The notes under the pieces are model-generated. The model searched no databases. It was not told the DNA's origin and saw only the letters and a list, made by a program, of their open reading frames with translations. 64,000 bases of DNA from Rikenellaceae bacterium (GTDB lineage: Bacteria; Bacteroidota; Bacteroidia; Bacteroidales; Rikenellaceae), in contig SUZK01000006.1 in assembly GCA_015059955.1 (NCBI GenBank), positions 62,001-126,000 on the forward strand. Reading direction: 5' to 3'. The position numbers and the translations under genes are program-made. Positions 52,353-61,253 of the stretch are shown here, one piece after another. Numbering within the stretch: the first letter of the stretch is position 1; each line of letters opens with the position of its first letter.

Positions 52353-53573
52353 TTATTCTTCGTCAATACCCAGTGCCTTCATACGGCGATATAGCGTACG
52401 TTCCGATATAAACAGCTCGCGCGCAGCATCCTTACGGCGGAAGTTATTGTTGCGCAGCGCTCGCATTATCTGTGCACGCTGTGCATCCTCCTTCGACAGC
52501 TCACGTGGCTGCTCGTCGTCGATAAACTCAACCGTTTCGCTACCCTCGAAGCGGTGTGCTGAGGTGTGCGAAGCCTCGGGAAGCAGGCCCACAACCTCAC
52601 GATGTGGCGGCGGCGTTGGCATAGGCTCGCGCTCCTCACCCGCCATGGCGCGACTCATCATACGCTTCAACTCATTGATGTCGTTACGCATGTCGAAGAG
52701 TATCTTGTAAAGCAACTCGCGCTCGGTATTCATATCCTCATACTCGCGCTGCGCGTCACCCATCATAGGGTGTGTCGTATACACCTCATCGGGGAGATAA
52801 CGACGTAGTATGTCGGCCGTAATATCGCGGCTCTGTTCAACAGCAGATATCTGCTCCGCCACATTCTTGAGCTGGCGGATGTTACCTCGCCAGTGGTAGT
52901 TCTCGAGGAGTGCTCGAGCGCTCTCATCGAGGTTTATCGCGGGCATGCGGTACTGCGTAGCCACGTCGCTGGCAAACTTACGGAAGAGGATATATATATC
53001 CCCCTTACGCTCACGCAACGGTGGCACGGCGATAGGCACGGTATTTAGTCGATAGTAGAGGTCCTCGCGGAAACGCCCCTCGGCAATGGCTCGCATAAGG
53101 TCGTTGTTCGTGGCGGCCACAACACGGACATTTGTCTTCTGCACCTTCGTTGAGCCCACGCGCATAAACTCACCTGTCTGCAATACACGCAACAGGCGCA
53201 CCTGTGTAGATATAGGCAACTCACCCACCTCATCGAGGAAGATAGTACCACCATCCGCCTCCTCGAAGTAACCCTTGCGACTCTCGATAGCACCCGTAAA
53301 TGAGCCCTTCTCGTGGCCAAAGAGCTCCGAGTCGATAGTACCCTCAGGTATAGCTCCGCAGTTTACAGGTATATATTTGTTGTGTTTACGTGCCGAGAAG
53401 TCGTGGATAATCTTTGGGAAGAACTCCTTACCCACACCACTCTCACCTGTGACCAACACCGATAAATCGGTAGGTGCCACACGTATAGCCACCTCAAGGG
53501 CCGAATTAAGTGCTTCGGTATTACCAATAATGCCGAAACGCTGCTTCACTGAAAGTAACTCGTTTGCGGTCAT
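52353..53573 (-). CDS. Sigma54-interacting AAA+ regulator without receiver domain
   Basis: The 406-aa protein begins almost directly with the AAA+ domain: Walker A TGESGVGKE (42-50), the sigma54-contact loop GSFTGA (90-95, canonical GAFTGA), IFLDEVGELPISTQVRLLRVLQ and arginine-finger region. The C terminus has a Fis-type HTH (RKDAARELFISERTLYRRMKALGI, near 380-403). No N-terminal response-regulator, GAF or PAS domain is present, so activity must be controlled by level, partner or the linker (260-360). It overlaps the HU-CCDC81 gene by 4 bp. Confidence 0.92.
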   Translation of the reverse strand: MTANELLSVKQRFGIIGNTEALNSALEVAIRVAPTDLSVLVTGESGVGKEFFPKIIHDFSARKHNKYIPVNCGAIPEGTIDSELFGHEKGSFTGAIESRKGYFEEADGGTIFLDEVGELPISTQVRLLRVLQTGEFMRVGSTKVQKTNVRVVAATNNDLMRAIAEGRFREDLYYRLNTVPIAVPPLRERKGDIYILFRKFASDVATQYRMPAINLDESARALLENYHWRGNIRQLKNVAEQISAVEQSRDITADILRRYLPDEVYTTHPMMGDAQREYEDMNTERELLYKILFDMRNDINELKRMMSRAMAGEEREPMPTPPPHREVVGLLPEASHTSAHRFEGSETVEFIDDEQPRELSKEDAQRAQIMRALRNNNFRRKDAARELFISERTLYRRMKALGIDEE

Positions 53574-54376
53574 AACACTACGTTTTCGTTCTTTAAACTA
53601 TCTACACTATCAGTCTCCATCTCTATCATCTCAGCCATCTGCGTAGAGTCCTGCGGCATCACCTTCGGCGCTACGTTTGTCACCACCGCATTCTCGGTCG
53701 CAGGAGCATCGTCGCCAGATGTGAAGTGCCATATCAGCCATACGGTCAAGCCTACGACAAAAAGGCCCACGATTATCACAAGTATACGGCGGTCGAGTTT
53801 GATGCGGCTATCGTTGCGATAATAGTCATCATCATGCCCCTTGCTCTTCTTGTTCTCGTACCTTAGGCCACGCAGATAGGACTCAGGCTTCGTAAGGTTG
53901 ACAATCTCCTCCTCGTCGCGCTTGGTGTTACGCTGTTTTGCGACACTTCGTCTTACCTCAACCTGCTCCTCCTCGATGCGGCGTACACGACGCATTTGAC
54001 GCTTCGCCTCGTTGAGTTTCTCGAAGGGTGGGCGTATGTTGCCACCGATGGTCATCGACTCACGCTTCTGCTTGAAGAGAATATTGTTGTTCTCACCAGC
54101 GTAGAAGAGGCCGAAGTTCTCTATGGTGAAGCTCTCGCCGCTACCCACGGCGTGGCGTATCTCGAATACCCAACGGTCAATATGGCCGTTAGCCTCTATC
54201 TCACTCATGCCGTAGGCCACGAGCAGAGAGCGCAGCGTATTGTCGTCGCCACGCATAAGCTCCGAGAATATCACTCTACCCTCGGGACGCTTCACGATAA
54301 AGGCACCAAGCTTGGGCACAACAATACGTTTGTTGTGCTTCAGGTACTCGATGATTATGTTAGTAACAAGCTCCAC
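53570..54376 (-). CDS. HU-CCDC81-type DNA-binding-fold protein with one transmembrane helix
   Basis: Residues 1-60 (VVPKLGAFIVKRPEGRVIFSELM) and about 65-125 are two HU/IHF-fold domains of the bacterial HU-CCDC81 type. An Arg/Glu-rich linker (125-195), a transmembrane segment (about 201-222, RILVIIVGLFVVGLTVWLIW) and a periplasmic tail follow. The 268-aa protein heads the operon and may couple chromosome or DNA-like ligand binding to the envelope. SPOR domains, common at the C terminus of related proteins, are absent. Confidence 0.82.
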   Translation of the reverse strand: MELVTNIIIEYLKHNKRIVVPKLGAFIVKRPEGRVIFSELMRGDDNTLRSLLVAYGMSEIEANGHIDRWVFEIRHAVGSGESFTIENFGLFYAGENNNILFKQKRESMTIGGNIRPPFEKLNEAKRQMRRVRRIEEEQVEVRRSVAKQRNTKRDEEEIVNLTKPESYLRGLRYENKKSKGHDDDYYRNDSRIKLDRRILVIIVGLFVVGLTVWLIWHFTSGDDAPATENAVVTNVAPKVMPQDSTQMAEMIEMETDSVDSLKNENVVL

Positions 54377-54400
54377 CTATATTAATGTAGATATAACGCG

Positions 54401-54479
54401 CAAAGATACAAAAAAATCTTAAATAAACGCTTTATCAGATTGCAATATCAAGAATAATTTGTACCTTTGTTTCTACTTT
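54401..54479. promoter_or_regulatory. Divergent promoters of the HU-CCDC81 operon and the kinase gene
   Basis: Minus-strand TATCTTTG (54408-54401) is 24 nt before the HU-CCDC81 start. Plus-strand TACCTTTG (54472-54479) is 30 nt before the kinase ATG. No clear -33 TTTG is present for either; only about 60 bp separate the two boxes. Confidence 0.6.
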
Positions 54480-54509
54480 ATGCATACATAATGCTATAAA
54501 TATACCACT

Positions 54510-56114
54510 ATGCTACTCAAACCGGGGACTACCCTACACAACAATAGCTATCGCATTATCCAGACCTTGGGTCGTGGAGGTTTTGGTGTAACCTACCTCG
54601 CTGAGCAGATTATGACCCGACGCGAGGTGTGCATCAAAGAGTTTTTCCCAAAGGATTACTATAAACGTGAGGGCGATTCAAGCGCCATCACACTCTCGTC
54701 GGACGGCTTTGCAGAGGCGATGAATAGATTTAAGGCCAAGTTTATCAAGGAGGCTCAAACTATTGCCGCACTTGACCATCCAAATATAATCCATATCCAC
54801 GAGGCATTCGAGGAGAATGGCACAGCATATTACGTTATGGAGTATATCGATGGCGAGTCGCTCAACGATACTATTAAACGTAGTGGTGCTATGGCTGAGA
54901 GCGAAGCTGTGGCATATATCAAGCAGGTTGCCTCGGCCTTAGAGTACATCCACAACCAGCAGATTATGCACCTCGATGTGAAGCCCGGTAATATCATGGT
55001 GCGCTCGAAGGATAACCGCGTCATCTTGATTGACTTCGGTCTATCGAAGCACTATGACACTACAAGTGGCGAGGCAACATCAACAACACCCGTTGGCGTT
55101 AGCCACGGTTTTGCCCCTATGGAGCAGTATAATCCTGGCGGTGTTAGCATATTCTCACCCGAAACAGATATATACTCACTTGGGGCTACGTTGTACTATT
55201 TGGTCACGGGAAATATACCGCCATCAGCTACTGATATTAGCGAGGATGGTCTACCCACGCTACCCTCACATCTGTCGACTGGTGTTCGAACAGCTATCGA
55301 GCGTTCGATGGAGGATAAGCGCAAGAATAGGCCACACTCAATTAAAGATTTATTAGTACTATTGAGAAACAGTAATACTAGTCAGTATACCAAAGTTAGA
55401 ATTGCACAGATTGTAGATGCCGTAGCAAAGAGCATAATGGCACGCAACGAAAAAACAGTCCTATCACCCGTGCATACACCTTACGTTGGTAACGATGTTG
55501 AAATGACCATTCTTGACGCAGTTAAGTCACCATCCGCTATCAATGGTCATGAGTATGTTGACTTAGGCTTGAGCGTTAAGTGGGCAACATGTAATGTAGG
55601 CGCTAATAAACCAGAGGATTATGGCAGCTACTTTGCATGGGCCGAGACCCAAACAAAGAGCAACTACACAGAAGAGAATTGTAAATCTCTGCAAGTAGAG
55701 AGAAAGCTATTAGGCCTTCTAAAACGTTATACTAATAAAGAGATAGGAGATATAGGAGGAAATAGATATTTTGATGCTGCAACAGCCAATTGGGGTAGAG
55801 AGTGGCGATTACCTACTGAAATGGAATTACGCGAGTTACGCAATAGAAATCTTTGCACATGGACATGGACCACGCTCAATGGAGTTAATGGATATAGAGT
55901 GAAGAGCAAGAAGAATGGCAACAGCATTTTTCTCCCAGCCGCGGGTTCTCGAAATATTAACAATCCTGATGGCCCTGGCAGATGCGGCAGCTACTGGAGT
56001 TCTACACCCAATGATATTGGGGCCCCTTGGGAACTATTCTTCACCGAAGACTATTCTGAATCATCACCCTGGTTTCGTCACATAGGCTGTAGCGTTCGTC
56101 CTGTAACAGAATAA
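54510..56114 (+). CDS. Serine/threonine protein kinase fused to a FISUMP domain
   Basis: Residues 12-285 are a eukaryotic-type protein kinase: glycine loop GRGGFGVTYLA (21-31), ATP lysine 43 (VCIKEFF), catalytic loop HLDVKPGN (Asp156) and DFGLS (Asp175). All catalytic residues are intact. After a helical linker (about 286-340), residues about 343-534 form a FISUMP domain closely similar to that of the protein at 24832 (YVDLGLSVKWATCNVGA, AATANWGREWRLPT, CSVRPVTE). I see no transmembrane helix or signal peptide, so this FISUMP domain appears cytosolic, contrary to the usual surface location. It may be a sensor or substrate-recognition domain. Confidence 0.9.
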   Translation: MLLKPGTTLHNNSYRIIQTLGRGGFGVTYLAEQIMTRREVCIKEFFPKDYYKREGDSSAITLSSDGFAEAMNRFKAKFIKEAQTIAALDHPNIIHIHEAFEENGTAYYVMEYIDGESLNDTIKRSGAMAESEAVAYIKQVASALEYIHNQQIMHLDVKPGNIMVRSKDNRVILIDFGLSKHYDTTSGEATSTTPVGVSHGFAPMEQYNPGGVSIFSPETDIYSLGATLYYLVTGNIPPSATDISEDGLPTLPSHLSTGVRTAIERSMEDKRKNRPHSIKDLLVLLRNSNTSQYTKVRIAQIVDAVAKSIMARNEKTVLSPVHTPYVGNDVEMTILDAVKSPSAINGHEYVDLGLSVKWATCNVGANKPEDYGSYFAWAETQTKSNYTEENCKSLQVERKLLGLLKRYTNKEIGDIGGNRYFDAATANWGREWRLPTEMELRELRNRNLCTWTWTTLNGVNGYRVKSKKNGNSIFLPAAGSRNINNPDGPGRCGSYWSSTPNDIGAPWELFFTEDYSESSPWFRHIGCSVRPVTE

Positions 56115-56136
56115 AAGCATAGTACTATAAATGACT

Positions 56137-56166
56137 TCCTCGTATCTTCGGTGCGAGGATTTTTTT
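56137..56166 (+). terminator. Intrinsic terminator of the kinase gene
   Basis: CCTCGT/GCGAGG stem (from 56138) with loop containing TCTTCGG, then A and T7. Confidence 0.82.
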
Positions 56167-56169
56167 ATT

Positions 56170-56469
56170 GGCAGTGAGCAATCAGTAAATTAGATGGACA
56201 AAAGGTATTATTTGGCATTACGCTTAAAAAACGCAATATTTCATTTCTGCTTTCTTCATTCAGTTCTACCTTCATTCATTCATCTCATCTTTGTACTCCG
56301 TTATTTGCTATCTTTATCACTGGGGCATAGTATTAGCATTTTGTAGGGTCATAGTTGCAGAAACGGAGTTTTTGAAAAATTTTAGCAAGATATTTTGGTA
56401 GTTTGAAAAAAAAGCATTAATTTAGTATCGCAAAAGGAAATTAATATTAATCTTAATATTTGAAAAGTT
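56170..56469. other. Intergenic region before the small DNA-binding protein gene
   Basis: These 300 bases are AT-rich and contain tail-like CT-rich sequence (TTCATTCATCTCATCTTTG, 56274-56295). No gene, hairpin or clear -7 box was found; the nearest approximations are TATCTTTA (56311-56318) and TATTTTGG (56392-56399). Confidence 0.4.
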
Positions 56470-56715
56470 ATGATTATTACATTTAACGAGTTGCGCCGCA
56501 TCAAGGATAAGTTGCCCAGTGGTAGCTCGCAGCGCATTGCAGATGAGTTAGGAATTGACGTAGAGACCGTACGTAACTATTTTGGCGGTAAGCACTTTGA
56601 AGCAAAGGCTGGTGCGGGCATACATATCGAGCAGGGTCCTGATGGCGGTGTTGTAACACTTGACGATACTACCATCTTCGATGCAGCAATGCGTATTCTC
56701 AACGAGCAGAAGTAG
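56470..56715 (+). CDS. Small conserved DNA-binding protein, 81 aa
   Basis: MIITFNELRRIKDKLPSGSSQRIADELGIDVETVRNYFGG is a helix-turn-helix-like N terminus (residues about 17-40: SSQRIADELGIDVETVRNYF). The C-terminal half is HIEQGPDGGVVTLDDTTIFDAAM. It resembles short Bacteroidetes proteins annotated as DNA-binding; no target is known. It has an independent terminator. Confidence 0.75.
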   Translation: MIITFNELRRIKDKLPSGSSQRIADELGIDVETVRNYFGGKHFEAKAGAGIHIEQGPDGGVVTLDDTTIFDAAMRILNEQK

Positions 56716-56748
56716 AGAAGCGCGCTTTTTACACATACGTAGTAAACA

Positions 56749-56792
56749 ACGAGGTCGACAGGAGAGTTTCCGAGTCGGCCTCGTATCGTTTT
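56749..56792 (+). terminator. Intrinsic terminator
   Basis: ACGAGGTCGAC (56749-56759) pairs with GTCGGCCTCGT (56774-56784, one G-U), followed by ATCGTTTT. Confidence 0.85.
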
Positions 56793-56819
56793 ATTGTCTC
56801 AATGCTCCCAATGACCCCG

Positions 56820-57097
56820 TTAAGCGGAGCGGCAGTAGATGTCTGACGTATCAGCGAAATATAATTTTTGATTAGAGGGCTGCAGATACAACGCTTATAT
56901 TTTCAATTAGCATTGTGACCAAATTTGTTGTCAGAGTGGTGCATTAGCGCCGCTATCACAACAAATTAAATTTTTGATTAGAAGGCTGCAGATGTGGTGC
57001 ATCGCAAAAGAAGAGTCCTCGGGATAGTACAAGAAGTACAGCCCGAGGTCTCTTACTTTTTGGGATGTGCCGCAGATGTCTGCCTTATCATCGAAAA
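56820..57097 (-). repeat. Family 2 structured element downstream of the cysteine desulfidase gene
   Basis: It starts on the minus strand right after the stop (57098) with TTTCGATGATAAGGCAGACA. Hairpin H2 (57011-57054) has arms AAGAGTCCTCGGG/CCCGAGGTCTCTT (one mismatch) and loop ATAGTACAAGAAGTACAG, one base different from recN and rplI. The distal part (56866-56980) repeats TTTTTGATTAGA.GGCTGCAGAT twice (56867 and 56970) and has AAATTTGTTGTCAGAGTGG flanked by ACAACAAATT, a shorter relative of the recN element. H1 is absent. H2 lies 44 bp past the stop codon. Confidence 0.8.
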
Positions 57098-58405
57098 TTA
57101 CTTGGAGGTCATGATTTTAAGAATCATCGCATCAGTATGCGTCATCGCATCACGACCAATATCGGTGAGGTTGCGTATAGAGCGGTCTACATCGTCGTCG
57201 ATGATACCCTCGACAGACTTAACACAGCGGCTGCTCATCGCCATAAGGGCTGAGACAACAGCGGTAGAGACACCTGATGCGCACTTCATGGCGCACGATG
57301 GCTTGGCGCCATCGCATATCATACCTGTAAGGTTGGCAATCATATTCTTCACCGCCACGGTAACCTCCTCGTAGCCACCACCCATAAGGTAGGTGATACC
57401 GCATGATGAGCCTGTTGCGGCAACGACACAGCCACACAATGCCGAGAGGCGGCCGAGGCTCTGCTTTATATATATAACGGTAAGGTGGCTGAGGATAAGG
57501 GCACGTACCAGCTGCTCGTCCGAGGCCTTTGTCTGCTCGGCGTATACCACTACGGGGACTGTCGAGGTGAGGCCCTGATTACCACTACCAGAGTTACTCA
57601 TTACGGGTATCATGGCACCAGCCATACGGGCATCACACGCTGCTGTTGTCATGCCGACAATCTGGCAGTGCAGCGTATCACCCATGATGTTGCGCTCCGA
57701 CTCCGAGCGGAAGAGACGACCTATGGCGTGGCCGTAGTCACCCTTGAGCGACTCGTATGCCGCGTTCATATTGAGGCGGCGTGCCTCAAGGATAAACTGC
57801 AACTCATCGAGGGGCGCTGTCATGGCGAAGTCCCACACCTTGCGCAGGGTGAGCACAGGGTCGTTATTTGCTGCTACGGCTGTTGCGCCCTCGCTCTGCG
57901 TGCCACCCTCGAGTGACATAAGCACCTCGTCGTTGCGTGAGACATGAACGAAGCGGGTGTGTCCGCCAGAGATTATTGCCACAGCGCGGTCGTTGCCTGC
58001 CGACACCTCTATCTCGATATATAGCTTCTCGGTGATATTCTCCTTGAGGCTCACGGCGATACGCTTCTCATCTATCATGCGGCAGCCCTCCTTTACAGCC
58101 TCGGCATCGCCATCCTTGAGCACCTCGAGTTCGTATTCCGACTTGCCGACGATAGCACCCAACGCCATGGCGATAGGCAGACCCGTCATGCCTGTACCAG
58201 GTATTCCCACGCCCATTGCATTTTTGAGCACGTTGGCGCTTAGGCGAGCCTCTATGCGCTCGGGGCGCACGCCCAATGCCTCGGTAGCCTTAGCTACACA
58301 CAACGCCACGGCGATAGGCTCGGTACAACCTATGGCTGGGATAATCTCGCGATTCATGAGGGCGATAATCTCCTTACGCTCCTCGGCAGTAAACTGATGG
58401 TTCAT
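57098..58405 (-). CDS. cyuA: L-cysteine desulfidase/serine dehydratase alpha-like protein (UPF0597)
   Basis: The start at 58405 (MNHQFTAEERKEIIALMNREIIPAIG) is preferred over an upstream frame. The 435 aa match the UPF0597/CyuA (YhaM) family. Conserved cysteines IGCTEP (near 27), GSSCGITYLMGGGYEEV, CDGAKPSCAMKCASG are the expected [4Fe-4S] and catalytic region. Members degrade L-cysteine to pyruvate, H2S and ammonia, usually anaerobically. It is an isolated minus-strand gene between plus-strand genes. No transporter (cyuP) is adjacent. Confidence 0.9.
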   Translation of the reverse strand: MNHQFTAEERKEIIALMNREIIPAIGCTEPIAVALCVAKATEALGVRPERIEARLSANVLKNAMGVGIPGTGMTGLPIAMALGAIVGKSEYELEVLKDGDAEAVKEGCRMIDEKRIAVSLKENITEKLYIEIEVSAGNDRAVAIISGGHTRFVHVSRNDEVLMSLEGGTQSEGATAVAANNDPVLTLRKVWDFAMTAPLDELQFILEARRLNMNAAYESLKGDYGHAIGRLFRSESERNIMGDTLHCQIVGMTTAACDARMAGAMIPVMSNSGSGNQGLTSTVPVVVYAEQTKASDEQLVRALILSHLTVIYIKQSLGRLSALCGCVVAATGSSCGITYLMGGGYEEVTVAVKNMIANLTGMICDGAKPSCAMKCASGVSTAVVSALMAMSSRCVKSVEGIIDDDVDRSIRNLTDIGRDAMTHTDAMILKIMTSK

Positions 58406-58476
58406 ATATAGGTATCTTCTGTTAGTTAATATCGTTATTAGGTCATAGCAATGTTTACTTGCGATAAACAATCGTA

Positions 58477-58507
58477 CGAAGATACAAAAAATATATCAAA
58501 CAACAAA
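58477..58507 (-). promoter_or_regulatory. Promoter of the cysteine desulfidase gene
   Basis: Minus strand TTTG (58507-58504), 19 nt, TATCTTCG (58484-58477), one base off the -7 consensus. The leader is about 65 nt. Confidence 0.6.
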
Positions 58508-58618
58508 ACATTGCACAAAAAAAACAGCACTACAAGAGAGCAGAGATAAAAGATAGGCAAAGCCAGCCCATCTTTGGTCTTCGAGCACTTTAAAAAATAG
58601 CTTCAGCCCGCAAATATT

Positions 58619-58650
58619 TTTGAAACATTCAATAATTTGTGCTATATTTG
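58619..58650 (+). promoter_or_regulatory. Promoter of deoD
   Basis: TTTG (58619-58622), 20 nt, TATATTTG (58643-58650). The leader is about 38 nt to the ATG at 58694. It also rules out the in-frame ATG at 58637. Confidence 0.82.
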
Positions 58651-58693
58651 TACTCTACAACGAACGTTAATTAACCAAATAAATAGAGTAACT

Positions 58694-59407
58694 ATGGCAG
58701 GAAAAGTTCCAACACCCCACATCGGGGCACAATATGGCGAGATAGCCGATAAGGTGATTATGGCGGGCGACCCTTTGCGCGCTAAGTTTATGGCTGAGAA
58801 CTTCTTGGAGAACCCCGTGCAGTATAATAACGTGCGAGGTATGCTCGGCTTCACCGGCACATACAAGGGCAAGCGCGTATCTGTTCAGGGCCACGGCATG
58901 GGCATCCCATCTATCGGCATCTACACCTACGAGCTCTTCAACTTCTACGACGTGAAGCGCATCATACGTTGCGGCTCGGCAGGCGCCTTCGACCCATCGC
59001 TAAACCTCGGTGACGTGGTATTCGGCATGGGCTCATGTACCGACTCTAACTATGGCGCTCAGTTCAACCTCCCAGGCACCTTCGCCCCTATCGCCGACTT
59101 CGACCTCTTGCGTGCAGCAGCGGCCAAGGCCGAGGAGCTTGGCATCAGCTACCGCGCAGGTAACATCCTCGCCAGCGACGTATTCTACGGCGACGATGCC
59201 GAGAGCTGGAAGCAGTGGCAGAAGATGGGTGTCTTGGCTGTCGAGATGGAGGCTACTGCCCTCTACATGAACGCGGCACGTGCAGGCAAGAGTGCACTTT
59301 GTATCTGCACAATATCGGACTCGTTGGTACACCACACAGCATGCTCGGCCGAGGAGCGCCAGACATCGTTCACGAACATGATGAAGATTGCCTTCGACAT
59401 CATATAG
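58694..59407 (+). CDS. deoD: Purine nucleoside phosphorylase, DeoD type
   Basis: This enzyme cleaves purine nucleosides with phosphate to base and (deoxy)ribose-1-P in salvage. The start at 58694 gives [21 protein letters not shown], the DeoD N terminus; 237 aa is standard. [15 protein letters not shown] (phosphate), [32 protein letters not shown] and [12 protein letters not shown] (ribose/base site) are all present. Confidence 0.96.
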   Translation: MAGKVPTPHIGAQYGEIADKVIMAGDPLRAKFMAENFLENPVQYNNVRGMLGFTGTYKGKRVSVQGHGMGIPSIGIYTYELFNFYDVKRIIRCGSAGAFDPSLNLGDVVFGMGSCTDSNYGAQFNLPGTFAPIADFDLLRAAAAKAEELGISYRAGNILASDVFYGDDAESWKQWQKMGVLAVEMEATALYMNAARAGKSALCICTISDSLVHHTACSAEERQTSFTNMMKIAFDII

Positions 59408-59435
59408 TCGTCGGCTTGTCTACACCGCAAACATT

Positions 59436-59470
59436 GGGCTGAATGGGATGCACCATCCAGCCTATTTTTG
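59436..59470 (+). terminator. Intrinsic terminator of deoD
   Basis: An interrupted stem (GGGCTG and ATGG with CCAT and CAGCCT, 59436-59446 with 59453-59463) is followed by ATTTTTG. Confidence 0.78.
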
Positions 59471-59512
59471 TAGTTAGCGCCATATATAAACAACCATTAA
59501 CCGTTCATCTAT

Positions 59513-60895
59513 ATGCAGTTACTATCAACACCCACAGATACCATTGAGCAGATTGTAGCTCGTCAGCGCGACTTTTTTGCAACGCACAGAACACTCCCCG
59601 TGGAGTATCGTTTGGCGATGCTACGTAGGCTACGCAAGGCGATAACCGACAACGAAGCGGCCCTCTGCGAAGCACTACGTATCGACCTCAATAAGAGCTA
59701 CGAGGAGGCATACCTAACGGAGATAAGCATCGTGCTGGGCGAGATAGATAACTTCATCAAGAACCTCAAACGTTGGGCAGCCCCCTCGAAGCGCAAGACG
59801 CCGCTAAAGCTCCTCCCCTCGAAGAGCTACATACGCACCGAGCCGCTTGGCGTGGCGCTAATCATCGCCCCATGGAACTACCCCATGCAGCTACTTCTTA
59901 ACCCCTTGGTGGGGGCTATTGGCGCAGGGTGTACCGCCATACTCAAGCCATCGCCCTACGTTCCCCACGTGGCTATGGCCCTTGAGCGCCTCATTAAGGA
60001 GAGCTTCGACGAGGAGTATATCGCCATCGTGCAGGGCCACCGCGATGTCAACACCGCACTTCTGCGTGAGCGTTACGACATAATCTTCTTCACCGGCTCG
60101 CCCGACTTGGGTCGTGTGGTGATGCGCGCTGCAGCCGAGAACCTAACGCCCGTAGTCTTGGAGCTTGGGGGCAAGAGCCCCGTGGTCGTAGACCGCACAG
60201 CCGACATCGCCTTAGCCGCGAAGCGCGTGGCGTGGGGCAAGACACTCAACGCCGGTCAAACATGCATAGCCCCCGACTATCTGCTCATACACCGCGAGGT
60301 GAAAGAGCCATTTATCGAGGCATACAAGGCTGCACTGCGCGAGCTACATGGCGAGGATGCGAGCCTCAGCAAGCACTACGTACGCATGGTATCGGATAGG
60401 GCCTTTGAGCGCGTACGAGGATACCTCGACGATGGGCGTATTCGCTGCGGTGGCGAGGCAAAGGCCGAGGAGCGCTATATCGAGCCTACGCTACTCGATA
60501 ACGTGGCCACAGATAGCGCCGTGATGCGCGAGGAGATATTTGGACCCGTACTGCCTATGATAGAGATAGATAACCTTGACGAGGCCATAGAATTTATCCT
60601 CAGGCGCGAGAAGCCCTTGGCGCTATATGTATTTGCCGATAAGCGCGATGCCGAGCGTGTCATCGAGCTTACATCGTCGGGCGGTGCCTGCATCAACGAT
60701 GTTATCATGCATATCGCCAACGAGTATATGCCCTTTGGTGGTGTTGGTAACTCGGGCATGGGGCGCTACCACGGCCGCGACTCGCTATACTCATTCTCGC
60801 ATCGCCGCTCGGTGCTCTCGACAACCACGAAGATAGACCTACCATTTAGGTATATGCCCTATCGCTGGTTTAAGCGCATCAAACGACTACTCTAA
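59513..60895 (+). CDS. Aldehyde dehydrogenase, class 3 (fatty aldehyde) type
   Basis: The enzyme oxidises aldehydes with NAD(P)+. The 460 aa show PLGVALIIAPWNYPMQLLLNPL, FFTGSPDLGRVVM (nucleotide site), LELGGKSPVVV with Glu217, NAGQTCIAPDY with the catalytic Cys251, and EEIFGPVLP. The closest relation is ALDH3-like (benzaldehyde/fatty aldehyde) enzymes, shorter than ALDH1 types; the basic C-terminal end (RWFKRIKRLL) could associate with the membrane. Substrate is unknown. It appears monocistronic; no clear -7 box was found between 59471 and 59512. Confidence 0.92.
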   Translation: MQLLSTPTDTIEQIVARQRDFFATHRTLPVEYRLAMLRRLRKAITDNEAALCEALRIDLNKSYEEAYLTEISIVLGEIDNFIKNLKRWAAPSKRKTPLKLLPSKSYIRTEPLGVALIIAPWNYPMQLLLNPLVGAIGAGCTAILKPSPYVPHVAMALERLIKESFDEEYIAIVQGHRDVNTALLRERYDIIFFTGSPDLGRVVMRAAAENLTPVVLELGGKSPVVVDRTADIALAAKRVAWGKTLNAGQTCIAPDYLLIHREVKEPFIEAYKAALRELHGEDASLSKHYVRMVSDRAFERVRGYLDDGRIRCGGEAKAEERYIEPTLLDNVATDSAVMREEIFGPVLPMIEIDNLDEAIEFILRREKPLALYVFADKRDAERVIELTSSGGACINDVIMHIANEYMPFGGVGNSGMGRYHGRDSLYSFSHRRSVLSTTTKIDLPFRYMPYRWFKRIKRLL

Positions 60896-60955
60896 CATAG
60901 GTCGGCTATATCTTGCAGCGTCTTGCCCATAGCGGGCAACGCCCGCTGAACGCGA

Positions 60956-61024
60956 GGGGAGATAATGGGGATAGTGGGGATGATGGGGATAATGGGGATA
61001 ATGGGGATAATGGGGATTGTGGGG
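60956..61024 (+). repeat. 9-bp minisatellite with eight GGGG runs
   Basis: GGGG occurs at 60956, 60967, 60976, 60985, 60994, 61003, 61012 and 61021. From the second onward the spacing is exactly 9 bp (unit GGGGATAAT with small variants). This could form G-quadruplexes on the plus strand and is prone to slippage. It lies between the aldehyde dehydrogenase gene and gyrA; a small hairpin AGCGGGC/GCCCGCT (60931-60947) precedes it. Confidence 0.9.
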
Positions 61025-61029
61025 AGGTT

Positions 61030-61140
61030 GCGTCTCTAAGTACTCTGTTCTCTTTCATCTTTCATCTTTACTCTTTTATCTGTTCTCTGTTCTCTTTCAT
61101 CTTTCATCTTTTCTCTGTTCTCTTTACTCTTTACTCTCGC
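61030..61140 (+). repeat. CT-rich tail of composite repeat family 1, duplicated
   Basis: TCTGTTCTCTTTCATCTTTC (61042-61061) and a near copy (from 61079), plus TCTTTACTCTTTACTCTCGCC (61118-61138), correspond to the tail of the glyA copy. Head, GC block and palindrome are missing. It precedes the gyrA promoter by about 110 bp. Confidence 0.65.
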
Positions 61141-61253
61141 CTCGCCCCTCCCTCGGCAGAGAAATTCGATGCGCTTAAAACGGCTAAAAATGGGCATTAC
61201 GAGGATGATTTCGAAAAAAGCACACAGCATGCTCGTTTTTTTCATGCGTAAAA

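Noticed and set aside
60913..61251. Frame with Gly-Asp-Asn repeats
   Set aside because: It is produced by the 9-bp G-rich minisatellite followed by CT-rich repeat; no promoter and no homologous domain.
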